A stretch of DNA of 64,000 nucleotides from Pseudomonas helleri. GTDB taxonomy: Bacteria; Pseudomonadota; Gammaproteobacteria; Pseudomonadales; Pseudomonadaceae. How positions within the stretch are numbered: the stretch's first letter is position 1; the number at the start of each line of letters is the position of its first letter. The position numbers were made by a program, and so were the translations under genes. The stretch spans positions 372,001 to 436,000 of the forward strand of contig NZ_JYLD01000001.1 in assembly GCF_001043025.1 (NCBI RefSeq), written 5' to 3'. The notes under the pieces were generated by a model. It was not told the DNA's origin. It worked only from the letters and a program-made list of their open reading frames with translations, and did no database searches. Below are positions 47,640 through 56,998 of this stretch, piece by piece.

Positions 47640-49175
47640 ATGACTACCACGCCTAAACCTCTGATCCTGATCATCCTGGATGGCTTCGGTCACAGTGAAA
47701 GTCACGATTACAACGCCGTCTATTCAGCCAAAAAACCTGTGCTTGATCGCCTTACCGCCAGCATGCCAAACGGCCTGATCTCAGGTTCGGGCATGGATGT
47801 GGGGCTGCCGGACGGCCAAATGGGTAACTCCGAGGTCGGCCACATGAACCTCGGCGCCGGGCGCGTGGTTTATCAGGATTTCACCCGCGTCACCAAGTCG
47901 ATCCGCGATGGCGAGTTCTTCGAGAACCCGACCATTTGCGCGGCGGTAGACAAAGCCGTTGGCGCGGGCAAAGCCGTGCACATCATGGGCCTGCTGTCGG
48001 ATGGCGGTGTTCACAGCCACCAGGACCACCTGGTCGCGATGGCCGAGCTGGCCGTTAAACGCGGCGCTGAAAAAATCTACCTGCACGCCTTCCTGGATGG
48101 CCGCGACACGCCGCCTAAAAGCGCTGCATCGTCGATTGAGCTGCTGGACGAGGCCTTCAAAACCCTCGGCAAAGGCCGTATCGCCAGCCTGATTGGCCGT
48201 TACTTCGCCATGGACCGCGACAACCGTTGGGACCGTGTGGCGCAAGCCTACAACCTGATCGTCGACGGCAAAGGCGAGTTCAACGCTGCCACCGCGCAAC
48301 AAGGCCTTGAAGCCGCGTATGCCCGTGGCGAAAGCGATGAGTTCGTCAAAGCCACCACCATTGGTGAGCCAGTGACTGTTGAAGACGGCGACGCCGTGGT
48401 CTTCATGAACTTCCGTGCCGACCGCGCCCGTGAGCTGACCCGCGTGTTTGTGGAAGACGGCTTCAAGGAATTCGAACGTGCACGCCAGCCGAAACTGGCC
48501 GGCTTCGTCATGCTGACCCAGTACGCGGCCAGCATCCCGGCCCCGAGCGCTTTCGCACCGGGCAGCCTGGAAAACGTGCTCGGCGATTACCTGGCAAAAA
48601 ACGGCAAGACCCAGTTGCGCATTGCCGAAACCGAAAAATACGCCCACGTGACGTTCTTTTTCTCGGGTGGCCGCGAAGAGCCGTTCCCGGGTGAAGAGCG
48701 CATTTTGGTGCCGTCGCCGAAAGTTGCGACCTACGACCTGCAGCCAGAAATGAGCGCGCCTGAAGTCACCGACAAAATCGTCGATGCCATCGAGCACCAG
48801 CGTTACGACGTGATCGTGGTCAACTACGCCAACGGCGACATGGTCGGCCACAGCGGTGTGTTCGATGCCGCCGTCAAAGCCGTTGAATGCCTGGACGCCT
48901 GCGTGGGCCGTATCGTTGAAGCGCTGGACAAGGTGGGCGGCGAAGCGCTGATCACCGCTGACCACGGCAACGTTGAACAGATGGAAGACGAGTCTACTGG
49001 TCAGGCGCACACCGCCCACACCTGCGAACCCGTACCGTTCATCTACGTTGGCAAGCGTGCGCTTAAAGTCCGCGAAGGCGGTGTATTGGCTGACGTCGCA
49101 CCGACCATGCTCAAGCTGCTGGGCCTGCCACAGCCCAAAGAAATGACCGGCACCAGCATCCTGGTCGACGCGTAA
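47640..49175 (+). CDS. gpmI: 2,3-bisphosphoglycerate-independent phosphoglycerate mutase
   Basis: Interconverts 3- and 2-phosphoglycerate with two manganese ions. The protein is 511 residues. Metal and catalytic motifs: ILDGFG near residue 13, [14 protein letters not shown] with the catalytic Ser near 62, [12 protein letters not shown] near 400 and [10 protein letters not shown] near 440. The ATG at 47640 is correct; the much longer frame upstream is antisense to the rhodanese gene. It is followed by a REP pair. Confidence 0.97.
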   Translation: MTTTPKPLILIILDGFGHSESHDYNAVYSAKKPVLDRLTASMPNGLISGSGMDVGLPDGQMGNSEVGHMNLGAGRVVYQDFTRVTKSIRDGEFFENPTICAAVDKAVGAGKAVHIMGLLSDGGVHSHQDHLVAMAELAVKRGAEKIYLHAFLDGRDTPPKSAASSIELLDEAFKTLGKGRIASLIGRYFAMDRDNRWDRVAQAYNLIVDGKGEFNAATAQQGLEAAYARGESDEFVKATTIGEPVTVEDGDAVVFMNFRADRARELTRVFVEDGFKEFERARQPKLAGFVMLTQYAASIPAPSAFAPGSLENVLGDYLAKNGKTQLRIAETEKYAHVTFFFSGGREEPFPGEERILVPSPKVATYDLQPEMSAPEVTDKIVDAIEHQRYDVIVVNYANGDMVGHSGVFDAAVKAVECLDACVGRIVEALDKVGGEALITADHGNVEQMEDESTGQAHTAHTCEPVPFIYVGKRALKVREGGVLADVAPTMLKLLGLPQPKEMTGTSILVDA

Positions 49176-49180
49176 ACGCC

Positions 49181-49276
49181 TTGTAGTCGCTGCCGCAGGC
49201 TGCGATGGGGCGCACAGCGGCCCTGCTTTATTGAAGGGCCTTCGGCCCTTATCGCAGCCTGCGGCAGCGACTACAA
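49181..49276. repeat. REP palindrome pair, family C
   Basis: TTGTAGTCGCTGCCGCAGGC with inverted partner and a central GGGCCTTCGGCCC hairpin, between gpmI and envC. Confidence 0.9.
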
Positions 49277-49385
49277 CGTTCTGAGCACACCGGATTCAGG
49301 CCACAATTTCACCTTCATCCATTCCTTATAGACAACGTTGGCGGGCATACTAGGCCGTCCCGTTCCTCCAGGTGTCGCCCGCCCC

Positions 49386-50672
49386 ATGCTTCGCGCCCTT
49401 ATAGCTCTGACCCTCACATGCTTGCTCCAACCGGCGTTTGCCGACGAGCGCGCGCAAACTCAACAGCAGCTGGAAGCCACGCGTCAGGACATTGGCGAGC
49501 TGAAAAAGCTCCTCGGCAAGCTCCAGGAAGAAAAATCCGGAGCGCAAAAAGACCTGCGCAGCACCGAAACTGAAATCGGCAAGCTGGAAAAGCAGGTGGA
49601 GGCCCTGCAACAAGAACTAAAAAAGAGTGAAGGCGAGTTGCTGCGCCTTGATAGTGAGAAGAAAAAACTCAACAGCGCAAAAGTTGAACAGCAACGTCTG
49701 ATCGCCATTCAAGCCCGGGCCGCGTATCAAGGTGGCCGTCAGGAATACCTCAAGCTGCTGCTCAACCAGCAGAACCCCGAGAAGTTCGCCCGAACCCTCA
49801 CCTATTACGATTACCTGAGCCAGGCCCGTCTGGCCCAGCTCAAAGGGTTTAACGAAACCCTGCGCCAGTTGGCCAATGTCGAATCCGACATCAACACGCA
49901 ACAGGCACAACTGCTGACACAAAAAAGCAGCCTGGACAGCCAGCGCGCCGAACTCGACAAAGTCCGCGCTGACCGCCAGCAAGTGCTGGCCAAGATCAAC
50001 GCCGACGTCAAAAACCGCGATCAAAAGTTACAAGCTCGCGAGCAGGATCAGGCAGATCTGGCTAAAGTCCTCAAGACCATTGAAGAAACCCTCGCCCGTC
50101 AGGCCCGCGAAGCCGAAGAGGCGCGGCAAAAAGCCCTGATCGCGCAACAGGAAGCCGAAAAGAAACGCCAGCGTGAGGCTGAATCGGTGGCTACCGACGC
50201 CCCGCGCAAAGTGGTCAAGTCCACCCCAGGTGCCTTGGTTTCAAGTGCGGGCGTCTCTTATGGCGGACCTTTTTCTCAGGCACGGGGCAAACTTCCTTGG
50301 CCGGTTGATGGTCGATTGCTTGCCCGCTTCGGTGAAAGCCGTGGCGATGACGCCCGTGCCAAGTGGGACGGGGTGATGATCAGCGCCAATGCGGGCACCC
50401 AGGTGCACGCGGTGCACGGCGGTCGGGTGGTGTTTGCCGACTGGCTGCGCGGCGCCGGGCAACTGGTCATTCTGGACCACGGTAACGGTTACTTAAGCTT
50501 GTATGGCCACAATCAGACCCTGCTTAAGTCTGCTGGAGACATTGTAAAAGCTGGCGATGTGATCTCCACCGTGGGCAACAGCGGTGGGCAAGCCACACCA
50601 GCGCTGTACTTTGCTATTCGTCAGCAGGGCCGCCCCAGCGACCCTGCACAATGGTGCCGCACTCAAGGATGA
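49386..50672 (+). CDS. envC: Murein hydrolase activator EnvC-like protein
   Basis: A 428-residue periplasmic protein. A signal peptide (cleaved after AFA near residue 19) is followed by a long coiled coil (about 20-265, heptads rich in Gln, Lys and Glu) and a C-terminal LytM domain (about 310-428, VILDHGNGYLSLYGHNQ). EnvC activates amidases at the division septum and its LytM domain is degenerate. It is the first gene of the unit with ctpA and the deacetylase gene. Confidence 0.93.
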   Translation: MLRALIALTLTCLLQPAFADERAQTQQQLEATRQDIGELKKLLGKLQEEKSGAQKDLRSTETEIGKLEKQVEALQQELKKSEGELLRLDSEKKKLNSAKVEQQRLIAIQARAAYQGGRQEYLKLLLNQQNPEKFARTLTYYDYLSQARLAQLKGFNETLRQLANVESDINTQQAQLLTQKSSLDSQRAELDKVRADRQQVLAKINADVKNRDQKLQAREQDQADLAKVLKTIEETLARQAREAEEARQKALIAQQEAEKKRQREAESVATDAPRKVVKSTPGALVSSAGVSYGGPFSQARGKLPWPVDGRLLARFGESRGDDARAKWDGVMISANAGTQVHAVHGGRVVFADWLRGAGQLVILDHGNGYLSLYGHNQTLLKSAGDIVKAGDVISTVGNSGGQATPALYFAIRQQGRPSDPAQWCRTQG

Positions 50673-50708
50673 GTGCCATCACCTTTAATACGTAGGAGTT
50701 CGTTCAAC

Positions 50709-52022
50709 ATGCCGCACTTGTCCCGCCTCAACTCGCTGGCCCTGACGATCGCTCTGGTGATTGGATCACCCCTGGTGTTTGCTGCCCAGCCAGTCGCTCA
50801 GCCAGCGGCCGCTGCCAGCGCCAAGGCACCGCTGCCGCTGGAAGAGCTGCGTACATTTGCCGAGGTCATGGACCGCATCAAGGCCGCGTATGTTGAACCG
50901 GTAGACGACAAGACCCTGCTGGAGAACGCCATCAAGGGCATGCTCAGCAACCTTGACCCGCACTCTGCGTATCTGGGCCCCGAAGACTTCGCCGAGCTGC
51001 AAGAAAGCACCAGCGGCGAGTTCGGCGGCCTGGGCATCGAAGTCGGCTCGGAAGACGGCAATATCAAAATCGTCTCGCCAATCGATGACACCCCCGCCAG
51101 CAAAGCCGGCATCCAGGCGGGCGACTTTATCGTCAAGATCAATGGCCAGCCTACCAACGGCCTGACCATGACCGAAGCTGTGGACAAAATGCGCGGCAAG
51201 GTCGGCCAAAAAATCACCCTGACCCTGGTTCGCGGTGGCGGTGCACCGTTCGACGTGACGCTGACCCGCGCCAATATCCAGGTCAAGAGCGTCAAGGCAC
51301 AACTGCTCGAAGACGGTTACGGCTACATCCGCATTACTCAGTTCCAGGTCAAGACCGGCGAAGAAGTCGCCGCGGCGCTGGCCAAACTTCGCAAAGAAAA
51401 CGGCAACAAGAAGCTCAAGGGCATCATCCTTGACCTGCGTAACAACCCGGGCGGCGTGCTGCAATCGGCCGTTGAAGTGGTCGACCACTTCATCAAGAAA
51501 GGCCTGATCGTGTACACCAAAGGCCGCCTGCCAAATTCCGAACTGCGCTTCTCGGCCACCGGCAAAGACTTGAGCGAAGCCGTGCCGCTGGTGGTGCTGA
51601 TCAACGGCGGCAGCGCCTCGGCATCCGAAATCGTCGCCGGCGCCCTGCAGGATCAAAAGCGTGGCGTGGTCATGGGCACGCCAAGCTTCGGCAAAGGCTC
51701 GGTGCAGACCGTCTTGCCGCTGAACAACGACCGCGCACTGAAGATCACCACTGCGCTGTACTACACCCCGAACGGGCGCTCGATTCAGGCCCAGGGCATC
51801 GTGCCGGACATCGAAGTCAACCGCGCCAAGATCACCCGCGAGCAAGACAACGAGTACTACAAAGAGGCCGACCTGCAAGGTCACCTCGGCAACGGCAACG
51901 GCGGTGCAGACAAACCGACCGGCTCCGGCACCAAAGCCAAACCCATGCCGCAAGACGATGACTACCAGTTGAGCCAGGCCTTGAGCCTGCTCAAAGGCTT
52001 GAGCATCACGCGCGGCAATTAA
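50709..52022 (+). CDS. ctpA: Carboxyl-terminal processing protease CtpA (S41 family)
   Basis: A 437-residue periplasmic serine protease. After a signal peptide (cleaved near residue 25) it has a PDZ domain (about 105-180) and the S41 core with nucleophile Ser302 in GGSASASE and general base Lys329 in FGKGS. In P. aeruginosa CtpA with its partner LbcA degrades peptidoglycan hydrolases. GGAG lies ten bases before the ATG. Its neighbours both act on the cell wall. Confidence 0.94.
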   Translation: MPHLSRLNSLALTIALVIGSPLVFAAQPVAQPAAAASAKAPLPLEELRTFAEVMDRIKAAYVEPVDDKTLLENAIKGMLSNLDPHSAYLGPEDFAELQESTSGEFGGLGIEVGSEDGNIKIVSPIDDTPASKAGIQAGDFIVKINGQPTNGLTMTEAVDKMRGKVGQKITLTLVRGGGAPFDVTLTRANIQVKSVKAQLLEDGYGYIRITQFQVKTGEEVAAALAKLRKENGNKKLKGIILDLRNNPGGVLQSAVEVVDHFIKKGLIVYTKGRLPNSELRFSATGKDLSEAVPLVVLINGGSASASEIVAGALQDQKRGVVMGTPSFGKGSVQTVLPLNNDRALKITTALYYTPNGRSIQAQGIVPDIEVNRAKITREQDNEYYKEADLQGHLGNGNGGADKPTGSGTKAKPMPQDDDYQLSQALSLLKGLSITRGN

Positions 52023-52024
52023 GG

Positions 52025-52807
52025 GTGCGCTTCTGGTCTGTCATCGCCCTGCTCTGCTGCCTGAGCGGCGCCGCCCACGCGGCGCCTGCCAACGCCCCCG
52101 AGGCACCGCGCAAGGCGTACCTGACCCTGATCATCGACGACCTGGGGCAAAACCTGCCCCGTGATCGGCGTGTACTGGCCTTTCCGGGGCCGGTGACCAC
52201 GGCAATCATGCCCGACACCCCGCACGCCGCTGAATTTGCCCGCGAGGCGCACAAGGCGGGCAAAATCGTCATTCTGCATATGCCAATGGACCCGGCCACG
52301 GGGCCGTTTGCCTGGCACCCTGACCTGCCGCTGGAGGAACTGGCCAAACGCCTCGATGCGGCATTCAAGGCCGTGCCCTACACCAGCGGCATCAACAACC
52401 ATGAAGGCAGCCGCATGACCGCTCAGCCGCGGGCGATGGCCTGGTTGATGGGCGAGTTGCAACAGCGGCACAAATTCTTCGTCGACAGCCGCACCAGCGC
52501 CAAAACGGTTGCCGCGGCCGAGGCGCAAAAAATCGGCCTGGCCAGCGTGTCGCGGGACGTGTTCCTGGACAACGTACGCACCGAAGACGCCATCACCCAG
52601 CAGCTCAACACCGCGATCAAACACGCACGCAGCCACGGCTCCGTGGTCATGATCGGCCACCCCTACCCGCAAACCCTCGCCGTGCTCGAACGCGAACTGC
52701 CCACGCTCAAAGCCCAGGGCATCGACTGGATCGACATCAAACAAATGATCGGCGTGCGCAGCAATCAGGCGATGGACGCGCATGGCAAGAATGGGATTTA
52801 TCGCTAA
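52025..52807 (+). CDS. Divergent polysaccharide deacetylase family protein
   Basis: A 260-residue protein of the YibQ type. A signal peptide (cleaved near residue 19) precedes a beta/alpha fold with LTLIIDDLGQN near residue 33, LHMPMDP near residue 82 and NNHEGSRMT near residue 124, corresponding to the deacetylase metal and catalytic positions. The start is GTG, two bases after the ctpA stop, so the two are coupled. The catalytic role is not established. Confidence 0.86.
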   Translation: MRFWSVIALLCCLSGAAHAAPANAPEAPRKAYLTLIIDDLGQNLPRDRRVLAFPGPVTTAIMPDTPHAAEFAREAHKAGKIVILHMPMDPATGPFAWHPDLPLEELAKRLDAAFKAVPYTSGINNHEGSRMTAQPRAMAWLMGELQQRHKFFVDSRTSAKTVAAAEAQKIGLASVSRDVFLDNVRTEDAITQQLNTAIKHARSHGSVVMIGHPYPQTLAVLERELPTLKAQGIDWIDIKQMIGVRSNQAMDAHGKNGIYR

Positions 52808-52815
52808 AACACCTC

Positions 52816-52866
52816 TGTAGGAGCGAGCTTGCCTCGCGATCTTTTAAACAATCAAAAGATCGCGAA
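52816..52866. repeat. REP arm, family B, with truncated partner
   Basis: A complete arm TGTAGGAGCGAGCTTGCCTC followed by a second arm that stops after AAAAGATCGCGA. The outer half of the second arm is missing next to the solute-binding protein gene. Confidence 0.85.
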
Positions 52867-52878
52867 GCCGGGGTTGAG

Positions 52879-53634
52879 TTAGAGGTAGCGGGCGCGGATT
52901 TTGTCCAGTTCGCCTTCGGCCTTGAGCTCATCCAGCGCGGCTTGCAATTTGCTCACCACGGCATCGGGCACTTGCTTGTTCAACGCCAGAAACAGCTCAG
53001 CCTGATTAAACCGCAGCACCGTCTTGAACCCTGAAATACCCACTTGCCGGGCCAAAAACTGCCCCGCCGGATCACCCGTGGCCCACAGGTCGATGTGACC
53101 GGCCTGCAGCTTTCTGGCGTTGTCCTGGTCGCGTAACACAATCACCGGCGCGTAGCCCTGCTTCTCCAGGAACATGGCGATCACATCGTCCTTGTAAGCG
53201 CCTATTCGATAGGCCCGCGCTTGCTCAAGCGTGGTCAGCTGAATGGGGCTATTGGCCCGCGCCAGCAGCACCCAGTCGTCCGGGCCAAGCGGGCCGACCC
53301 ACTTGAACAGGTGTTCACGCTCAGGCACCCGCGCCGTCACAAACACGCCGTAATTGGGATTATCCATCGCCAGGTTGTAGATACGCTGCCAAGGGAAGCG
53401 CAAGGTCATGCTGTAGTCGACGCCTGCACGCTCGAACGTTTCACGCAGAATATCGACGGCAATGCCTTCAAGATTCTGGTTCTGTGCAAAGTTCTTGCCG
53501 TTTTTGGCCATGTTGTAAGGCGGGAAATTTTCAGTCAGCAGCACCAGCGTTGGACGCTCGGCCGGGGCCGCAAACACGCTACTCACCAGCAACATCGTGC
53601 AACTGGCAAGCAAGAGACAAAGACGCTTAAACAT
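52879..53634 (-). CDS. Periplasmic solute-binding protein (amino acid type)
   Basis: A 251-residue family 3 solute-binding protein. The N-terminus MFKRLCLLLASCTMLLVSSVF is a signal peptide. The mature part has the ENFPPYNM ligand-pocket stretch near residue 42 and the hinge pattern typical of the family. No permease or ATPase gene is adjacent, so it may be an orphan binding protein or a signalling receptor. It follows hisF on the same strand after about 135 bases with a hairpin between them. Confidence 0.85.
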   Translation of the reverse strand: MFKRLCLLLASCTMLLVSSVFAAPAERPTLVLLTENFPPYNMAKNGKNFAQNQNLEGIAVDILRETFERAGVDYSMTLRFPWQRIYNLAMDNPNYGVFVTARVPEREHLFKWVGPLGPDDWVLLARANSPIQLTTLEQARAYRIGAYKDDVIAMFLEKQGYAPVIVLRDQDNARKLQAGHIDLWATGDPAGQFLARQVGISGFKTVLRFNQAELFLALNKQVPDAVVSKLQAALDELKAEGELDKIRARYL

Positions 53635-53735
53635 AACGTTTACCCAAATCCATGGTGTGCAAAGAGTGCCGTGGGCTTGCCATGCTGTCCAGTAGCCTTT
53701 GGACGTGTGGCCGGATTGGGTCAAACGATGAAACA

Positions 53736-53758
53736 TCAGCGCCCATTGCGGGCGCTGA
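53736..53758 (-). terminator. Hairpin downstream of hisF
   Basis: TCAGCGCCC with loop ATTGC and complement, 12 bases beyond the hisF stop. The T-run is poor, so termination may be partial and let the solute-binding gene be read through. Confidence 0.45.
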
Positions 53759-53770
53759 AGGGCCAGGCTA

Positions 53771-54541
53771 TTAGCGCACCACAATCCCGCGCTCGGCCAT
53801 ATAGGCCTTGGCTTCTGGCACGGTGTATTCGCCGAAGTGGAAAATACTCGCGGCCAGCACGGCACTGGCGTGGCCTTCCAGGATGCCATCGGCCAAATGC
53901 TGCAGGTTGCCGACGCCTCCGGAGGCGATGACCGGAATGCCCAGCGCGTCGCTGATGGCACGGGTCACGCCCAGGTCAAAGCCGCTTTTCATGCCGTCCT
54001 GATCCATGCTGGTCAGCAGGATCTCACCGGCGCCCAAGCCTTCCATCTTCATCGCCCACTCGACCGCGTCGAGCCCGGTCGGCTTGCGCCCGCCGTGGGT
54101 GAAGATTTCCCAACGCGGGGTTTCACCCGGCTGCGAGACTTTTTTCGCATCAATAGCGACCACGATGCACTGCGAGCCGAAATGCTGCGCGGCTTCGCCC
54201 ACAAACTCCGGGTTGAACACCGCCGCCGTGTTGATCGACACCTTGTCGGCACCGGCATTGAGCAGGTTGCGAATGTCTTGAATGCAGCGCACGCCGCCGC
54301 CCACGGTCAGCGGGATGAACACCTGGCTGGCCATGCGCTCGACGGTATGCAGCGTGGTGTCGCGACAATCGACGCTGGCGGTGATGTCGAGAAAGGTAAT
54401 CTCGTCAGCCCCTTGCTCGTCATAGCGGCGGGCGATCTCGACCGGGTCACCCGCATCGCGGATGTTCTCAAATTTAACGCCCTTCACAACCCGGCCGTTA
54501 TCCACGTCCAGGCAAGGGATGATGCGTTTGGCCAGCGCCAT
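53771..54541 (-). CDS. hisF: Imidazole glycerol phosphate synthase cyclase subunit
   Basis: A 256-residue TIM barrel that joins ammonia from HisH to PRFAR, giving imidazole glycerol phosphate and AICAR. Catalytic Asp11 ([15 protein letters not shown]) and Asp130 (AIDAKK) are present, and phosphate-binding GGGVR and ASGGVG loops follow. It is the last gene of the his unit. It starts 11 bases after the hisA stop. Confidence 0.97.
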   Translation of the reverse strand: MALAKRIIPCLDVDNGRVVKGVKFENIRDAGDPVEIARRYDEQGADEITFLDITASVDCRDTTLHTVERMASQVFIPLTVGGGVRCIQDIRNLLNAGADKVSINTAAVFNPEFVGEAAQHFGSQCIVVAIDAKKVSQPGETPRWEIFTHGGRKPTGLDAVEWAMKMEGLGAGEILLTSMDQDGMKSGFDLGVTRAISDALGIPVIASGGVGNLQHLADGILEGHASAVLAASIFHFGEYTVPEAKAYMAERGIVVR

Positions 54542-54551
54542 GCGGTTCTCC

Positions 54552-55289
54552 TCAGCCCTTGTAGCTGTCGCAGAAGGCTTGCGCTTCGGCGACATCCAGG
54601 GTGCCTTCATAGATGGCGCGGCCAGTGATGGCGCCCACGATGCCCGGCGCCTTGGCGTCCAGCAGGGCTTTGATATCGCCCAGGTTGTGGATACCGCCCG
54701 ACGCGATCACCGGGATGCTCGTGGCTGCGGCCAAGGCTGCGGTGAATTCCACGTTGCAGCCCTGCATCATGCCGTCTTTGGCGATGTCGGTATAAACGAT
54801 GGCCGACACGCCGTCGGCTTCAAAGCGCTTGGCCAGGTCGATGACCTGCACGGTGCTGACTTCAGCCCAGCCATCAGTGGCCACGAAGCCATCTTGTGCA
54901 TCCATGCCGACAATGATTTTGCCGGGGAAGGCACGGCAGGCTTCAGCCACGAACTCCGGGTTCTTGACCGCTTTGGTGCCCAGGATCACATAGCTCACGC
55001 CCGCCTTGACGTAGTGCTCGATGGTTTCCAGCGAGCGAATGCCGCCGCCAATCTGGATCGGCAGGTGCGGGTAACGCTTGGCGATGGCAGTCACCACCTC
55101 ACCGTTGACCGGCTGGCCTTCAAAGGCGCCGTTCAGGTCAACCAGATGCAGACGACGGCAACCGCCCTCTACCCATTTGGCGGCCATGCTCACCGGGTCA
55201 TCGGAGAACACCGTGGAATCTTCCATACGGCCTTGGCGCAGACGTACACAGGCACCGTCTTTAAGATCGATAGCGGGGATAATCAGCAT
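54552..55289 (-). CDS. hisA: ProFAR isomerase
   Basis: A 245-residue TIM barrel that isomerises ProFAR to PRFAR. Catalytic Asp8 ([10 protein letters not shown]) and Asp127 ([10 protein letters not shown]) are in place, with phosphate loops GGGIR and ASGGIH. The ATG at 55289 is preceded by AAGG. It lies between the DUF2164 gene and hisF. Confidence 0.97.
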   Translation of the reverse strand: MLIIPAIDLKDGACVRLRQGRMEDSTVFSDDPVSMAAKWVEGGCRRLHLVDLNGAFEGQPVNGEVVTAIAKRYPHLPIQIGGGIRSLETIEHYVKAGVSYVILGTKAVKNPEFVAEACRAFPGKIIVGMDAQDGFVATDGWAEVSTVQVIDLAKRFEADGVSAIVYTDIAKDGMMQGCNVEFTAALAAATSIPVIASGGIHNLGDIKALLDAKAPGIVGAITGRAIYEGTLDVAEAQAFCDSYKG

Positions 55290-55328
55290 CTGGCAAACCT
55301 TCAAATTCGGGAGTCAGTGACTCGAAAA

Positions 55329-55589
55329 TCAATTCTTTTCAAGTGCCCACAGGTCGCTTTCGATGCTCTCGAACCTCTCTTTGAGGTGCGTCTGCACATC
55401 GAAAATCGCGCGATTGTAGTAATGCGGCGCGATTTCGCGAGTGAACAGCTCAAGGATTTCGGCCGCTTCAAACGAACCCAGGTCCAGTTCGAAGCGGTCT
55501 TCCATAAAGCGTTTAATTTTGCTGGTGGCTTCGCTCTCTTGCTCTGGGGTGAGCGTGAGAATCGGCAGCTTCGGCTTGCGCGGCGCCAT
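55329..55589 (-). CDS. DUF2164 family protein
   Basis: An 86-residue helical acidic protein. The core RFMEDRFELDLGSFEAAEILELF and AIFDVQTHLKERFE, given in parts to stay short, is the DUF2164 pattern. Its ATG shares one base with the hisH stop (TAATG), and hisA begins 40 bases after its own stop. It is part of the his operon in Pseudomonas. Function unknown. Confidence 0.85.
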   Translation of the reverse strand: MAPRKPKLPILTLTPEQESEATSKIKRFMEDRFELDLGSFEAAEILELFTREIAPHYYNRAIFDVQTHLKERFESIESDLWALEKN

Positions 55590-56227
55590 TACCAGCGACC
55601 GTCCCAGGCCGCAAAGTTTTGCAGCAACTGCAAGCCGTGGGTGTGGCTCTTCTCGGGGTGGAACTGCACCGCGAAACGCGAGCCTTCGGCCAGTGCAGCC
55701 GCGAAGTCGACGCCGTAATGCCCGCCACCCACCACCTGGCGAGGGTTGCCCGCCGCGATGTAGTAGCTGTGCACAAAGTAGAAGCGCGCCAGGTCTGGAA
55801 TGTTATGCCACAGCGGGTGATCGACCTTCTGCTGCACTTCGTTCCAGCCCATGTGCGGCACCTTGAGGTGCTCGCCCTCTTCATGCAGGTCTTTGCCGAA
55901 GAACTTCACCTGGCCCGGGAACAGGCCGATGCAGTCCACGCCGCCGTTCTCTTCGCTGCTGTCGAGCAGGGCTTGCATGCCCACGCAAATACCCAGAAAA
56001 GGACGGTCCTGACTGACTTCACGCACCAGCGAGTCGAAACCCAAACGGCGGATCTCAGCCATGCAGTCGCGAATCGCGCCCACCCCCGGAAACACCACGC
56101 GGTCGGCTTCGCGAATCACGTTGGCATCGCTGGTGATCAACACCCGGCCGGCGCCCACGTGCTCCAGCGCCTTGGCCACCGAGTGCAAGTTACCCATGCC
56201 GTAATCGATAACCGCCACTGTCTGCAT
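55589..56227 (-). CDS. hisH: Imidazole glycerol phosphate synthase glutaminase subunit
   Basis: A 212-residue class I amidotransferase that supplies ammonia to HisF. The nucleophile Cys is in GICVGMQ near residue 83 and the His/Glu pair in FHPEKS near residue 192. The ATG shares one base with the hisB stop (TGATG), so the genes are coupled. Confidence 0.97.
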   Translation of the reverse strand: MQTVAVIDYGMGNLHSVAKALEHVGAGRVLITSDANVIREADRVVFPGVGAIRDCMAEIRRLGFDSLVREVSQDRPFLGICVGMQALLDSSEENGGVDCIGLFPGQVKFFGKDLHEEGEHLKVPHMGWNEVQQKVDHPLWHNIPDLARFYFVHSYYIAAGNPRQVVGGGHYGVDFAAALAEGSRFAVQFHPEKSHTHGLQLLQNFAAWDGRW

Positions 56228-56820
56228 CAGAGTACGCCCTTGGTCGAGGGCATTTGCCCGGCCATACGCTCATCGAGCGTGATCGCCATGCGCAGTGCGC
56301 GGCCAAAAGCCTTGAACACGGTTTCGATCTGGTGGTGGGTGTTGGTGCCGCGCAGGTTGTCGATGTGCAGTGTCACGTTGGCGTGGTTCACAAAGCCCTG
56401 GAAGAACTCTTGAAACAGGTCAACGTCGAAACCGCCGACGGTGGCACGGGTGTACGGAACATGCATTTGCAGGCCAGGACGGCCCGAAAAGTCGATGACC
56501 ACGCGCGACAGCGCTTCATCCAGCGGGACATAAGCGTGACCGTAGCGGGTCATGCCTTTTTTGTCGCCGACCGCTTGGTTGAAGGCTTTACCCAGGGTAA
56601 TGCCAACGTCCTCGACGGTATGGTGATCGTCGATATGCAGGTCGCCTTTGCACTCGATGTCCAGGTCGATCAGCCCATGCCGGGCGATCTGGTCGAGCAT
56701 GTGCTCAAGAAAAGGCACACCGATATCGAATCGGGCCTTACCGGTACCATCCAAGTTGATCGAGGCTTTGATCTGGGTTTCCAGAGTATCGCGCTCGACT
56801 GACGCCTTACGTTCGGCCAT
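56227..56820 (-). CDS. hisB: Imidazoleglycerol-phosphate dehydratase
   Basis: A 197-residue manganese enzyme that dehydrates imidazole glycerol phosphate. Metal-binding His motifs are [10 protein letters not shown] near residue 38, [10 protein letters not shown] near 63, and NTHHQIE near 159. It is the single-domain form without the HisB phosphatase half, as in most bacteria outside the enterics. GGAG lies six bases before the ATG. It is the first gene of the unit hisB-hisH-DUF2164-hisA-hisF. Confidence 0.97.
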   Translation of the reverse strand: MAERKASVERDTLETQIKASINLDGTGKARFDIGVPFLEHMLDQIARHGLIDLDIECKGDLHIDDHHTVEDVGITLGKAFNQAVGDKKGMTRYGHAYVPLDEALSRVVIDFSGRPGLQMHVPYTRATVGGFDVDLFQEFFQGFVNHANVTLHIDNLRGTNTHHQIETVFKAFGRALRMAITLDERMAGQMPSTKGVL

Positions 56821-56917
56821 CACCAGCTCCGCAAAATCATTGGGCGAAAAAGGTGGCCATTATAGGCACGGGTCAGGCAAACAGAAACATGGAAGGGGAT
56901 GAGCGTACGCAAAACAC

Positions 56918-56983
56918 TGTAGGAGCGAGCTTGCCTCGCGATCTTTTGATCTTTAAAGATCGCGAGGCAAGCTCGCTCCTACA
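56918..56983. repeat. REP palindrome pair, family B
   Basis: TGTAGGAGCGAGCTTGCCTC and complement, between hisB and the MFS transporter gene. Confidence 0.92.
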
Positions 56984-56998
56984 GATTAACCACGGATT

